Numbered from the stretch's first letter, positions 9,474 to 18,620 are shown. The stretch: DNA of 64,000 nucleotides from Amycolatopsis sp. A133 (GCF_031082405.1 NZ_JAVHJU010000059.1:1-64000); one strand, 5' to 3'. Notes: generated by a model not told the origin, from the sequence alone. Made by a program: numbers and translations.

Positions 9474-10280
9474 ATGTCACAGATCGTCCTTGTTACCGGG
9501 GCTTCCAGTGACCTCGGAGCTGCCACCGCCCAGGCGCTGGTCGGTTCCGGCCACATCGCGTACGCGGGGATCAGCCCGGCTGTCCTCCACCCGGCCGGCC
9601 GGCTTGCCGAGCCGAGCGGTCACGGCCCGCGCCCCATCTCCTTGGACGTGGCCGACCAGCGCTCGGTCTCGACCGCGGTCGGTGACATCTTGGGGGAAAC
9701 CGGAAGAATCGACGCGGTGGTCCACGCCGTCGGACCGGTGCCCAGGGGGCCACTCGAATCCTTCACCCCTTACCAGCTCGCGCAGATCTTCGACGCGCAT
9801 GTGCTGTCCACTCAGCGCGTCAACCGTTCCGTGCTGCCGCAGATGCGCGAGCGTCAGGACGGCCTGCTGGTGTGGGTGGTGCCGGCGAACCAGGATGCCG
9901 AGGGCGCTCCCTACCTCGCGCTGCACTCCGAAGCGGTCACGATGATCGACCACCTCGCAGCGAGTTACGCCCGGGAGCTGACCGAGTTCGGGGTCGAGAC
10001 CACCATCGTCGCCCCCGGTTTCCTGGTCCCCGAGACCGGCCCGCGCGTTCGCACCGTCCACCCGGACGACGCCGAGACGGCTCGAGCCTACGAAGGCCGA
10101 TACCCCGGCCTGGTCCAGCGGGTGGACTCGAAGCTGGCCGAGCACGCCCTCACGGGCGCGGAGGTCGCCGTCGCGGCCCAGGCCATCGCGGCCGTCGTCG
10201 ACAGCCCCAAGGGCACCCGTCCACTGAGGATCGCGCCAGGCCGGTCCGGCACCGAATCCGACCAGGTCGCCGTGTGGTAG
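9474..10280 (+). CDS. SDR-family oxidoreductase with atypical catalytic motif
   Basis: A 268-aa short-chain dehydrogenase-like protein. Start ATG 9474 follows AACGAGGAG and places the Rossmann loop at the N-terminus (IVLVTGASSDLGAAT; the usual TGxxxGIG reads TGASSDLG). The NNAG-like segment is VVHAVGP, and the active-site segment reads YLALH, so the lysine of YxxxK is His. The loss of the Lys and changed glycine loop may mean altered cofactor use or a non-catalytic, NmrA-like role. Followed by a convergent LAL regulator 62 bp away and divergent from hydrolase A. Confidence 0.8.
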   Translation: MSQIVLVTGASSDLGAATAQALVGSGHIAYAGISPAVLHPAGRLAEPSGHGPRPISLDVADQRSVSTAVGDILGETGRIDAVVHAVGPVPRGPLESFTPYQLAQIFDAHVLSTQRVNRSVLPQMRERQDGLLVWVVPANQDAEGAPYLALHSEAVTMIDHLAASYARELTEFGVETTIVAPGFLVPETGPRVRTVHPDDAETARAYEGRYPGLVQRVDSKLAEHALTGAEVAVAAQAIAAVVDSPKGTRPLRIAPGRSGTESDQVAVW

Positions 10281-10342
10281 GGCGGTCGATCGGGCCGGTC
10301 GACGAGGGGTCCGGCGGCTCGTCGTTCGTCACTGTGGCGGTG

Positions 10343-13228
10343 TCATTTCTCCAGGGCCGCGAGCGCGTCGCGAAGTGCAGCTCTGGAGGTGATCCCGAGC
10401 TTCGGAAAGATCTGGTACAGGCGTGCGCCGATGGTCCGGTGTGAGAGGTACAGCCGCTCGGCGATCTTTTTGTTGCTCAAGCCGGAAGCCGCGAGATCCG
10501 CAATTTCCCGCTCCTGGGGCGTGAGCACCTCTCCGCTCGCCGTGGTTCTCGGTGCGCCCCACCCCGTGGCACGGAGCTCCTTCGCGGCACGGTCCGCCCA
10601 GGGTCTGGCGCCCAGCAGCGTGAAGGCGTCGTACGCCAGACGCAGCGGCTCTCGGGAGTCGGCGTTCGCCCGGGCGCGCCGCAGCCGTTCCCCATACGCC
10701 AATCGCACCCGGGCCAGATCGAACGGCCACCTTTCGACGCCCGGCCTCTCCTGCGCCTCCTCGAACAGGCGCACCGCCTCGTCGTCGTCGGTCGCGCACA
10801 ACGCCGCCGAACCGGCGGCAAGCAGGCTGAGCCGCGGAGACAGCGCAGCGATGTCGGCCTCCCGCATGGCACGCACGTGAGCGGCGGCGGCGCTGTGCCG
10901 GTCGGTCCGTACCGCGGCTTCGACGACGTCGAACGCCACCCACAGCGCGTGTGGCACGTGGGAGGCGAACGTACCCGCTGGGCCCAGGGCCGTCGCGTTC
11001 TGATAAGCGCTTTCGAAGTCACCGCGACCGGATTCGGCGACTGTGCGGACGTGCCGGGCGTAGTGCAGTGCTGCCCCCACTCCCCGAGGTGTGGCCCACC
11101 GAATGATCTGGTCAGTCGAGCGGTCGACCGCTTCGTCGTCGCCGCGGGCCGCGGCGACGACGGCTCGGCAGTACCAGAAGTACCAAGTGAAGAAGTGGTA
11201 CCCGGAGTCCTGGCACACCTGGGTTCCTTCGTCGGCCAGTTCCAGGCATTCGTCCCACCTGCCGGTGAGGTAATCGTCCAGGCACAGGTGCATAAGCGCG
11301 CCGACGTGCCGGCGAGGCGGACCGCCGTCGCGCCCCTGGAGGACAACTCGCCACGAAGGCTCGCGGACATCCGTCAGGCGATCGACGTAAAGCGCACCGG
11401 TGCCGGCGCGAACGATCCGGCCGGGGTCGGTTTCCTTCTGCAGGTCGCCGAGAACGGATTCCAGTTGATCCAGAGCCCCGGCACCGGAACGGACTGGGTC
11501 GGAGAAGGTCTTGGCCGCCACCGACAACAGGGCGGGTGGCTCCGGTCGCAGGCGCCGGAGCGTTGCGTACAACGGGTCCCACAGCTCCGCGCGGCCACTG
11601 TAGAAGCACAGGAGCAGCAGCAGGTGGAGCGCGTCGACGAGGGCGCCGTCCTGGGCGTCGTAGCGGTGCACGCCGGACTCGACGGCGCCGGCCAGCAGTC
11701 GGTGGGCGGTGTCGATGTCCCCGTCGCCGTTGATGATCAATAAGACCGCGGCGGCCGCGAAGTGGAGGGAGCCCATCAGCTCCGGATCGGCCAAGCGGGC
11801 GCCTTCCAGCAGTTCCGACGCGTTGCGGAGTTGCCCGGTCGCGTCGGCGCCGACGTAGGCCGCCTCGGCGAGCCGGCGAGCGCGATGCGCGCCTTGGGGA
11901 CTCAGATCGGCGGCCCTCACCAGCGCCGCCACCGCACCGACGGCGTCTCCGCGGGCCGCGATGCGACGCGCCGCTTGTTCGAGCTGTCCGGCCACCTGCT
12001 CATCCGGTTCGACGGAAGCTTCGCCGAGGTGCCAGGCCCGCCTCTCGGGGTGGCTCACCAGTACGTGGGCCAACGCTCGATGAGCCGCTCGGCGCTCGGC
12101 GCTCGTGCAGGCGTCCACGACCGCCGAGCGGATCAAGGGGTGCCGAAACACGAGCCGGCGCGTGCTCTCGTCGAAAGCCACCAGCCGGTCCTGCTCGGCC
12201 GAGGCGAGGTCTTCGAGGTCGGATTCGTAGCCGGCCTGCCGCGCCGACGCCTGCAGGACCGCGAGATCGCCGGTTCCCTCCAGCGTCGCGAGCAGCAGCA
12301 GCCGCCGTGCGGCGAGGGAGAGGACCGACACCCGGGAGACGAACAGCACCTGGAGCCGTTGGCTGAGCGGGAGTACCGCGGGAAGGTTCTCCAGGGCCGA
12401 ACGCTGCTGCCCGCTCAACGCCGTGGGCAACTCGAGCAAAGCCAGCGGATTCCCCTCGGCCACCGACAGGAGTCGCTGACACACCCGAGCGGCCAGCGTC
12501 GGGAATCGAGTGGTGAGCAAGAGCTGTGAGGACTCTCCGTCGAGCGGCGGCACCTCGTACTCGGGCAGGCCACCACCGTTGAAGAAGGTCTCACTTCCCG
12601 AGCGCATGGCGCCGAGGAAGGTGACGCGGGTGCCGTTGAGCCTGCGGGCGACGAAGCCCAGCACGGCGGCGCTGGCCCGATCAAGCCACGGCAGGTCGTC
12701 GACGATCAGCAGCAACGGGCTGGCCTTGGCCACGTGACGCAGGAGCATGAGCGTCGCGTTCGATACGACGAGCCGTTCCGGCGGTGCTCCGCTCCCGAAG
12801 CCCAGGGCGACTTGCAGCGCTTCGGCGTGCGGCGGCTCGAGTTCCCCGAACGACTCGTAGACGGGGAAGAGGACCTGGTTCAGCCCGGAATAGCTCACGC
12901 CGGCCTCGAACTCGACACCGGCGGCACGCAGGACCCGCGAGCCATTCGCGACCGCCGCTTCCGCCACGGCGTCGAGCAGTACGGTCTTGCCCACCCCCGC
13001 CGCCCCCGACAACAGGAGCGCTCCACCGCGATCTGTGGCGTCGAGGAAGCCGCGAATGCGCTCGAGCGCCACGCCGCGTCCCACGAGGAATTCGACACCG
13101 CTGTGTTCGAAAGGGCCGCTGTCACCCACTGGATCACGCTCCCCCACCCACGTGGGCCGCCGAGACTTCCCGGCCTGGTGCGCGACCTCGCGGGCCGGAC
13201 TGTCCACAAACGATTCGCTGGTGGTCAC
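10343..13228 (-). CDS. LuxR-family regulator, large ATP-binding (LAL/MalT-like) type
   Basis: A 961-aa regulator: N-terminal STAND/AAA-type NTPase with Walker A GAAGVGKT at residues 75-82 and a Walker-B-like LLIVDDLPWLD, a long helical TPR-like middle, and a C-terminal LuxR DNA-binding helix-turn-helix in the last 63 residues (LTPQEREIADLAASGLSNKK, HRTIGARLYQIFPKLGI). Length is typical of LAL regulators, which activate secondary-metabolite or catabolic genes on ligand and ATP binding. The target is unknown; neighbours are the SDR (convergent) and a MarR gene upstream on the same strand (about 100 bp). Confidence 0.92.
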   Translation of the reverse strand: MTTSESFVDSPAREVAHQAGKSRRPTWVGERDPVGDSGPFEHSGVEFLVGRGVALERIRGFLDATDRGGALLLSGAAGVGKTVLLDAVAEAAVANGSRVLRAAGVEFEAGVSYSGLNQVLFPVYESFGELEPPHAEALQVALGFGSGAPPERLVVSNATLMLLRHVAKASPLLLIVDDLPWLDRASAAVLGFVARRLNGTRVTFLGAMRSGSETFFNGGGLPEYEVPPLDGESSQLLLTTRFPTLAARVCQRLLSVAEGNPLALLELPTALSGQQRSALENLPAVLPLSQRLQVLFVSRVSVLSLAARRLLLLATLEGTGDLAVLQASARQAGYESDLEDLASAEQDRLVAFDESTRRLVFRHPLIRSAVVDACTSAERRAAHRALAHVLVSHPERRAWHLGEASVEPDEQVAGQLEQAARRIAARGDAVGAVAALVRAADLSPQGAHRARRLAEAAYVGADATGQLRNASELLEGARLADPELMGSLHFAAAAVLLIINGDGDIDTAHRLLAGAVESGVHRYDAQDGALVDALHLLLLLCFYSGRAELWDPLYATLRRLRPEPPALLSVAAKTFSDPVRSGAGALDQLESVLGDLQKETDPGRIVRAGTGALYVDRLTDVREPSWRVVLQGRDGGPPRRHVGALMHLCLDDYLTGRWDECLELADEGTQVCQDSGYHFFTWYFWYCRAVVAAARGDDEAVDRSTDQIIRWATPRGVGAALHYARHVRTVAESGRGDFESAYQNATALGPAGTFASHVPHALWVAFDVVEAAVRTDRHSAAAAHVRAMREADIAALSPRLSLLAAGSAALCATDDDEAVRLFEEAQERPGVERWPFDLARVRLAYGERLRRARANADSREPLRLAYDAFTLLGARPWADRAAKELRATGWGAPRTTASGEVLTPQEREIADLAASGLSNKKIAERLYLSHRTIGARLYQIFPKLGITSRAALRDALAALEK

Positions 13229-13331
13229 TGCTGGCTGTCAACGTAGGAATCCTTCACCCTGGCCACGCGGGGCGCCGGCGTCAGGTGTCGGGCGGACCTG
13301 GCGCTAAAGCACTCTTCCCACGTTGGGGCTT

Positions 13332-13799
13332 TCAGTAATTTTGGACGATGCTCCACAGCATCGCGTGAAATCTCGCGTGGTCACGGGTGGGAATCGAGGA
13401 CAAGCGACGCATGATCGCCGTATCGCGCGCGATGGCGACCTGGTCCTTCACCTCGATGCCTTTCGCGGTTGCCCGGGGAAGGCGCACCCGCCGGTCACGG
13501 GAGGAGAGCTCGCGGACGACGAGCCCGTCGCGCTCCATCCGGTCGAGAATCGACACCAACGTGGTCTTGTCGACACCGAGCTCCGTGGCGATCTCCAGCT
13601 GCGTCCGCTCCGCACCCTTGCTGATGAGCTCGAGAACGAGCCAGTCGCGCAGATCGGCCAGCCCCGCATCCCGCGAGACCGCGTTAAACGCGTCGCCGAG
13701 CGCTGCCGCCGCGCGGTGAGCCAGCCAGGTCAGGTCGCCGATCGCCGAGGAGGCGTCGGGTGGCGGCAACGCGGCACGGCGGTTGCTCTTCGGAGACAC
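13332..13799 (-). CDS. MarR-family transcriptional regulator
   Basis: A 155-aa winged-helix protein. LRDWLVLELISKGAERTQLE, then ATELGVDKTTLVSILDRMER and DGLVVRELSSRDRRVRLPRA are the MarR helix-turn-helix and beta-wing. Such repressors usually act on a divergent gene and are released by phenolic or lipophilic ligands. It is divergent from an AraC regulator (13986), and the shared promoter carries repeated ATCATCC/GGATGAT elements likely to be its operator. The start is taken at 13799; an internal start would remove the low-complexity first 20 residues. Confidence 0.9.
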   Translation of the reverse strand: MSPKSNRRAALPPPDASSAIGDLTWLAHRAAAALGDAFNAVSRDAGLADLRDWLVLELISKGAERTQLEIATELGVDKTTLVSILDRMERDGLVVRELSSRDRRVRLPRATAKGIEVKDQVAIARDTAIMRRLSSIPTRDHARFHAMLWSIVQNY

Positions 13800-13810
13800 T
13801 GCTCGACTGT

Positions 13811-13864
13811 ATCATCCTCTGTCGGATCATCCGACCACGGATCGATTTTACTCAGATGATCCGA
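13811..13864. promoter_or_regulatory. inverted repeats in the marR/araC divergent promoter
   Basis: TCGGATCATC (13822-13831) recurs as its exact inverse GATGATCCGA (13855-13864), and a further ATCATCC lies at 13811-13817. The cluster sits just upstream of the MarR start and within the divergent promoter. MarR-type repressors bind such dyads; assignment to this MarR protein is inference. Confidence 0.6.
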
Positions 13865-13985
13865 TGACATACGGTCCACTCGGCAAACATGATGGGTGCC
13901 TCCTCCGTCGGGAGCGCCGGGTCCGTTCGGACGGAACCACTCGCGCACTCAGCGTCGCAGCCTAAAAGGAGGACGGAGCGAAAAC

Positions 13986-14888
13986 ATGGCTCAAGATCCG
14001 GAAGACTTTGCCGATTCACCACAGCCGCCGGCTTACGGCGAGCACGATGCGCTCTCGGACGTGTTGCAGGCGATTCACCTGCAGGGTGGCGAGGTGCGAC
14101 GCCGGTCGGGCCCGCGTGAGCGGCATCCGGCCGGGGCCAGGGTGCTGCACCTCGTCGAGGAGGGCGGGATCAGCGTCGAGGTGGCGGGCGAAGACACGGT
14201 GGAGCTGGGCGCAGGAGGTTTGGTGCTGCTCGCGCGGGGTGATGCCCACGTCGTCCGAGCGACGCCGCACACGACCTGGGTGACCGGGGAGTTCGTCGTC
14301 GAGACGGTTGTCGCCGCGCCACTGCTCGGAGTTTTGCCGGCGGCGATCGTGATCCGCGGCGACGCGCGATCGGCGGCGTGGCTCCTGCCCATCAGGGAGC
14401 TTCTCGTGTTCGAGGTGACGAACTCGGCACCCGGCACCCGCGTGATGGTTTCGAGAGCGCTCGATTTGCTCTTCATCTGGTCGCTGCGGTCGTGGGCCGC
14501 ATCCGGCGATGTGCGCCACGCCGGCTGGCTGACGGCAGCGCTGGACCCCGTGCTCGCGCCCGTCCTCACCGCGATCCACCGAGATCCCGGCCGTGACTGG
14601 CCCGTCGACGAGCTGGCCCGGCTCACGTCACTGTCGCGTTCGGCGTTCGCGACGCGGTTCGCCGAGTCGGTCGGGGAAACGCCCGGTTCGTACGTTTTGC
14701 GGTGCCGGCTGGGCCACGCGGCGCACCTGCTGCGCGGCACGGCCGACCCGGTCGGCCGGATCGCGGCCCGCGTGGGCTACACGTCCGAAGCCGCCTTCAG
14801 CCGGGCCTTCTCTCGTGCCTATGGCAGTTCGCCACGGTCGTGGCGCGGCGGGGCCGGCTCAGTTTCGTTCGAAGGAACGCCGGAATAA
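13986..14888 (+). CDS. AraC-family regulator with cupin sensor domain
   Basis: A 300-aa protein started at ATG 13986 behind AAAGGAGG. Residues about 15-170 form a cupin-type sensor (RHPAGARVLHLVEEGGISVE, LGAGGLVLLARGDAHVVRAT). The last 100 residues hold two helix-turn-helix motifs (DELARLTSLSRSAFATRFAE, and VGRIAARVGYTSEAAFSRAF) followed by the typical GSSPRSWR end. AraC proteins of this cupin class often control neighbouring oxidoreductases or hydrolases. It is divergent from MarR and convergent, 15 bp apart, with the secreted hydrolase at 14904. Confidence 0.92.
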   Translation: MAQDPEDFADSPQPPAYGEHDALSDVLQAIHLQGGEVRRRSGPRERHPAGARVLHLVEEGGISVEVAGEDTVELGAGGLVLLARGDAHVVRATPHTTWVTGEFVVETVVAAPLLGVLPAAIVIRGDARSAAWLLPIRELLVFEVTNSAPGTRVMVSRALDLLFIWSLRSWAASGDVRHAGWLTAALDPVLAPVLTAIHRDPGRDWPVDELARLTSLSRSAFATRFAESVGETPGSYVLRCRLGHAAHLLRGTADPVGRIAARVGYTSEAAFSRAFSRAYGSSPRSWRGGAGSVSFEGTPE

Positions 14889-14903
14889 ATCGTCCGGTTC
14901 ACG

Positions 14904-15788
14904 TCACCGGGTGCCCGCGACGGCCCGCTCGATGAGGTTGACAACAATCCCCGGATTGGTCACCTGTGCGGCGTGGGGGGTGTTGGCCTCGACGATGTGG
15001 GAGTGGGCGCGGGTGGCCATGAAGCGCTCGGCGGCCGGGGGGATCACGTGGTCGGCGGTGGAGACGAGGGTCCACGAGGGGATCGTCTTCCAGCCCGGCT
15101 CGCCCTCGAGGCCCTCGCCCAGGGCCGTCGAGGCGACGGGGCTCTGCGTGGCGGCGAGTGCCGCGGCGGTGGACACGGAGACGCGGTTGCTGAAGAACAG
15201 GTCCCGGTACTGGGCCGCCTTGGCGTACAGCTCGACCTCGGGCTGTTCGCCGGGGTTGAGGTAGGGGACGGGGACGGCGCTGAGGGCAGTGGGAGGCACC
15301 GCGGTGGGATCGGTGCTGAGGTGGCTGCCCGGGAATTGCCCAGCGAGGGCCGTGACGTTTTCCTTCGTGTCCGGCTCGAAGGCCGAGATGTACACCAGAG
15401 CCTTGACGTTGGGGTTGCCCGTGGCGGCACTGGTGATGACAGCTCCGCCGTAGGACTGCCCGACCAGGACGATCGGACCCTGGATGGTCTTGAGGTAGGA
15501 AGCCAGCAAGGCGGAATCGCCGGAGAGGCTGCGCAGGGCCGTCGGCGGGGCGACGACCGGGTAACCGGCCGCTTGCAGGGGCTTGATCACATCGACCCAG
15601 CTCTGGGAGCTCGACCAGGCTCCGTTGACGAAGACGATCGTCGGCTTCGGAGCCGCGGCCGGGTGCGAGAGCGCGACAGGCGCGGTCTGGGGGGCCGGTG
15701 CGGCCGATGCCAGCGTGGTCACGCCGGCGACGAGGGCGATCCCGGTCGCGCCGAGGACGGCGGAGCGGAAAACACGACGTTTACGCAC
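14904..15788 (-). CDS. secreted alpha/beta hydrolase
   Basis: A 294-aa exported hydrolase. I prefer GTG 15788, preceded by AAGGAG, to the upstream in-frame start 15887, because it places a clean signal peptide first: VRKRRVFRSAVLGATG, a hydrophobic core, cleavage at ASA-AP near residue 25. The nucleophile elbow is GQSYGG, oxyanion-side FVNGAWSSSQSW, late Asp in VSTADHVIPP, His in NTPHAAQV. This matches the secreted or periplasmic hydrolase family common in actinomycetes and proteobacteria. Substrate unknown. It is upstream-adjacent to a second, cytosolic hydrolase on the same strand. Confidence 0.85.
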   Translation of the reverse strand: MRKRRVFRSAVLGATGIALVAGVTTLASAAPAPQTAPVALSHPAAAPKPTIVFVNGAWSSSQSWVDVIKPLQAAGYPVVAPPTALRSLSGDSALLASYLKTIQGPIVLVGQSYGGAVITSAATGNPNVKALVYISAFEPDTKENVTALAGQFPGSHLSTDPTAVPPTALSAVPVPYLNPGEQPEVELYAKAAQYRDLFFSNRVSVSTAAALAATQSPVASTALGEGLEGEPGWKTIPSWTLVSTADHVIPPAAERFMATRAHSHIVEANTPHAAQVTNPGIVVNLIERAVAGTR

Positions 15789-15879
15789 GGTTTCTCCTTG
15801 TTCGACACAATTGTCATTGCTGTCCGCAGACGTGTCTGCCCGCGGGGGTTCGTGGTATTGGGTCCGGAGGCGCCGACGC

Positions 15880-16698
15880 TCAGGCACGAGCGGCGGCGTG
15901 TTCCTCAGCCCAGTTCAGGGCGTAGTCGGCGACTTCCTGCCAGCCGTCCTGGCCGATGATGAAGTGCGCGCGCCCGGGGAATTCCTTATACTCGGTGACG
16001 GCCGCGGACTTGCTGGAAAGCCGCAAGTTGGCCTTGTTGACCTTGGGTGGCACGAGGTGGTCGGACCCACCCGCGATGAACAGGAGCGGGGCCTGGCGCC
16101 TGCGGAAATCGACCCGCGTCGCGGCGCGGGGGTTGAAGTTGGCGAACGCCCCCTGGAAGAGCACGCGGGCCGAGCCAGGGACGGCATACCGCTCGTAGCG
16201 CGCAGCGGACTCGCTCTCGGTGAGCGTGTTGGTGAAGGCGTAGTGGAACTGCTCCGGCGTCAGCGAGACCGCTTTGTTCTTGTTGGCCGGGTTCCCCAGG
16301 ACCGGGAAGGTCGACTTGAGGGTCGACAGCGGCAGCGGAAGGACTCCCTTGACAGCCGCCGAGTCGATGGCGACACCGACCCTGCCCAGCCCGCGGTCGA
16401 GCAGCATCTGGACGATGGTGCCGCCGAACGAGTGGCCCATGATGATCGGCGGACGATCCAGCGCGCGGATGATGTTGTCGTAGTGGTCGAGCACCTCGCG
16501 AAGGCCGACTCCCGCGATCCCCGTGGGGTCACGCCTGAGCTCTTCCACCTCGCGGTCGAGCCCCGGCCAGGCCGGGGCGAGGACCCGGTATCCGCGAGTC
16601 TCGTAATGGGGTTTCCACCCCTCCCAGCTGCGCGGATTCACCCAGAGGCCGTGAACGAACACAATCGTGTCGGCCTCGTTGGCGGAGAAATCATTCAT
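15880..16698 (-). CDS. alpha/beta hydrolase
   Basis: A 272-aa cytosolic hydrolase. ATG 16698 (MNDFSANEADTIVFVHGLWV) is chosen over the long upstream frame because an AAAGGA site precedes it and upstream residues are low-complexity. Motifs: HGLWVNPRSW oxyanion region, nucleophile GHSFGG, acid in IAGGSDHLVPP, His in PGRAHFIIGQ. Probably transcribed with the secreted hydrolase at 14904, 91 bp downstream. Substrate not inferable. Confidence 0.85.
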   Translation of the reverse strand: MNDFSANEADTIVFVHGLWVNPRSWEGWKPHYETRGYRVLAPAWPGLDREVEELRRDPTGIAGVGLREVLDHYDNIIRALDRPPIIMGHSFGGTIVQMLLDRGLGRVGVAIDSAAVKGVLPLPLSTLKSTFPVLGNPANKNKAVSLTPEQFHYAFTNTLTESESAARYERYAVPGSARVLFQGAFANFNPRAATRVDFRRRQAPLLFIAGGSDHLVPPKVNKANLRLSSKSAAVTEYKEFPGRAHFIIGQDGWQEVADYALNWAEEHAAARA

Positions 16699-17189
16699 GC
16701 GAATCTTTCCTTTGAGTAGGACGCTGTCTGCGCTGGAGCAGGCCTCACGGGCGCTCCTCGAAACCTGCTCCGATGCGGGCCGAGCACACATCGAGGCAGC
16801 CATCAGGATCCGGCCCCGCGTCGCTCCCGCGCTTCCGTCGGATGGCCACGGGGAATCGGCGCCGTCGCACCGATTCGGACAGTCGTTCGACAGGTGTCGG
16901 TGTCGCGCAGGGCAGCCGGCGGTGCGGCGGCACAACCCGGCTCCCGCGCCGGGCCCGATCCGTATCCGCCGGGCTGCACGGCCGGCACGGTCACCACGAG
17001 CCTCGGTCCGAATCACCAGGGCATAACCGGACAAAAGGAACCGAGCGTCGGTCGCAGGTGGAAGAGTGCCGGGGACAGGACCCCAGGGGCGAAGGCGGAA
17101 CCAGTCAAATGACAGTGACCGCGGCCGTCTCGGATTCAGTACCGTCCAGGGGAAGGTCTGCGTGCCCCCTGCGTCGAGAGCGAGGACTC
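16699..17189. other. 490-bp non-coding stretch
   Basis: It separates a minus-strand hydrolase start from a plus-strand hydrolase fragment. Frames crossing it are Arg/Ser-rich and have no coding signature. It presumably holds the promoter for the 16698 gene; I see no clear -10/-35 pair or long palindrome. Confidence 0.4.
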
Positions 17190-17345
17190 GTGCTGAACGA
17201 GCCCATCGTTCTGCTGCACGGCTTCTACCACGGAGCATGGGGTTGGACGGAGGTGATCGCCGAATTGGCAGGGCGGGGCCGCGCCGCGGTCGCGGTCGAC
17301 ATGGCGGAGCACGGCCGGGTGCCGCCGATGTGGCGTTCGGAAAGG
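17190..17345 (+). pseudogene. alpha/beta hydrolase N-terminal fragment
   Basis: From GTG 17190 the product reads VLNEPIVLLHGFYHGAWGWT, then VIAELAGRGRAAVAVDMAEHG, the first two beta strands and oxyanion loop of an alpha/beta hydrolase. Similarity ends near 17345 before any nucleophile elbow, and the following DNA is the antisense of another gene fragment. A clear truncation by deletion. Confidence 0.65.
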
Positions 17346-17572
17346 CCCACCTGGAGAGCCTGGAATGCCGCGGACCGCGACAGCGGGTCCATGTCGTCAT
17401 CGTTGATGACGACATGGACGAAGGTGACCCCGTCATCGAGCCAAAACGACGCGTAGCGAAGCCCGCCCGGGTCCCGGTCGTTGAGGTCCGCCATGACCTG
17501 CTCGATCAACTGATGGTTCTCCTCTGCGATCTCGGGGCAGGTCTGGTACCTCACGATGGTGAGGTCACGCAT
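17330..17572 (-). pseudogene. small dimeric-barrel-like protein, truncated
   Basis: From ATG 17572 the product MRDLTIVRYQTCPEIAEENH, LIEQVMADLNDRDPGGLRYA, SFWLDDGVTFVHVVINDDDM resembles small actinobacterial proteins of the antibiotic-biosynthesis-monooxygenase-like (dimeric alpha+beta barrel) type, about 100 aa. Similarity ends after FQALQVGLSERH near 17335, where the frame runs into the antisense of the hydrolase fragment. The last 15-20 residues are therefore lost. The two fragments meet tail to tail. Confidence 0.5.
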
Positions 17573-17584
17573 GGTGAGTGCTCT

Positions 17585-17850
17585 CTTTCTGGTTGGATGC
17601 GTCCGGCGAATCCGGCGTTCTCGAGCGGGTGGAAGTTCATCAGGATGAGGGTTTCGGCGGTGTTGGCCAGCCCGTCGTAGGCCTCGTGGAGGGCGGCGTG
17701 GATCTTGTTCGACAGGGTGCGGCGGGCGTCGGCGCTGTGCAGGTGGCGAGGCCGATGCCGCTGACTCCTCCGGTGATCGGAACCGTCTTGCCGGTGTAGT
17801 CGAAGCTGAAGCCGGCCGCTGCGCTGATGGTGATGCTCGTTCGTTCGGGA
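17585..17850 (-). pseudogene. SDR N-terminal remnant joined to another fragment
   Basis: On the minus strand a frame reads TISAAAGFSFDYTGKTVPIT, GGVSGIGLAT, the Rossmann start of a short-chain dehydrogenase, near 17840-17745. It then loses similarity. A second frame continues with TLSNKIHAALHEAYDGLANT and ETLILMNFHPLENAGFAGRI, which looks like the C-terminus of a different, unrecognised protein. Neither is a whole gene; the segment is a junction of two gene ends upstream of the small barrel protein. Confidence 0.45.
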
Positions 17851-17957
17851 GGATCGTGTACTCCACGCCGGCGCCTGGCTTGCTAATAGCAAGTCAATGA
17901 GTGACTGAATCATATCGCTTCCTGTTCTGTCAGAGCTCAGGAAGCTAGGCTGGGGGG

Positions 17958-18554
17958 ATGGCATGGTCGGCTTGTGAGCGTTACGCCCTTCAACCCGCTC
18001 CCGGCGGCCTCGCGCTAATCCAGGACCTGCTGAACACGCGGCCTCGGCTGAGCACGAAGACGCCGGACCTGCTGGGCACCGTGCAGCTGGCTCAGCAGTG
18101 GTCCGACACGGCGTTGCGGGAATGGGTCGAGGCGTCCGGCCGCCCGTCGCGCAAGGCGAAGCTGGGCAAGGCCGATGTCGAAGCGCTGCGCGGCATCAGG
18201 AGTCAACTGGTGTCCGTCCTGCGTGGACGCGACTACGGCGACGAGCCGGGCGCCGGATTGGTCGCGCTGGGCGGTGTCGAGGTTGGGATGACCGTGACGG
18301 AGACCGGGATGCTGCTGTTCGAGCCCTCCGGCTCCGGTTGGCGCCGGATCGCCGGCGCGGTGGCCATCGAGGTGCACGACGCGCAGGTGAGCAACACCTT
18401 CCGGCGGTTGAAGACCTGCCGGGACCCGCGCTGCCCGGGCGGTTTCTACGACCGCTCGCCCAACAACAGCGGCACCTGGCACGACGTGCGCACCTGCGGC
18501 AACGTCGCCAACCTCCGCGCTTCCCGCGCTCGCCGCAGAAGCGAGACCGCGTAA
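17958..18554 (+). CDS. CGNR zinc-finger (ABATE-domain) regulator-like protein
   Basis: A 198-aa protein. The C-terminal 45 residues contain the CGNR zinc finger: CRDPRCPGGFYDRSPNNSGT, then a Cys in WHDVRTCGNVANLRASRARR (C-x4-C ... C-G-N). The N-terminal 120 residues are the helical ABATE-like part usual in these putative stress-response transcription regulators. The relatives' N-terminal FxG(G/R) start is replaced by MAWSACERYALQPAPGG, so the extreme N-terminus may be altered. It precedes the flavin-reductase operon and may regulate it. Confidence 0.8.
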   Translation: MAWSACERYALQPAPGGLALIQDLLNTRPRLSTKTPDLLGTVQLAQQWSDTALREWVEASGRPSRKAKLGKADVEALRGIRSQLVSVLRGRDYGDEPGAGLVALGGVEVGMTVTETGMLLFEPSGSGWRRIAGAVAIEVHDAQVSNTFRRLKTCRDPRCPGGFYDRSPNNSGTWHDVRTCGNVANLRASRARRRSETA

Positions 18555-18592
18555 GCCTCCCGCCTGCTCGGGCGGTTCGTCGTGCCCTCCTC

Positions 18593-18620
18593 TTGACATA
18601 GGCACTGGCTCTCATGTTAT
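18593..18620 (+). promoter_or_regulatory. sigma70-like promoter for the 18663 operon
   Basis: TTGACA at 18593-18598 and TGTTAT at 18615-18620 with a 16-bp spacer, about 43 bp before the GTG start of the flavin reductase gene. The -35 is perfect and the -10 is weak. A short CCGCC/GGCGG hairpin (18560-18575) just upstream may end the CGNR transcript. Confidence 0.5.
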
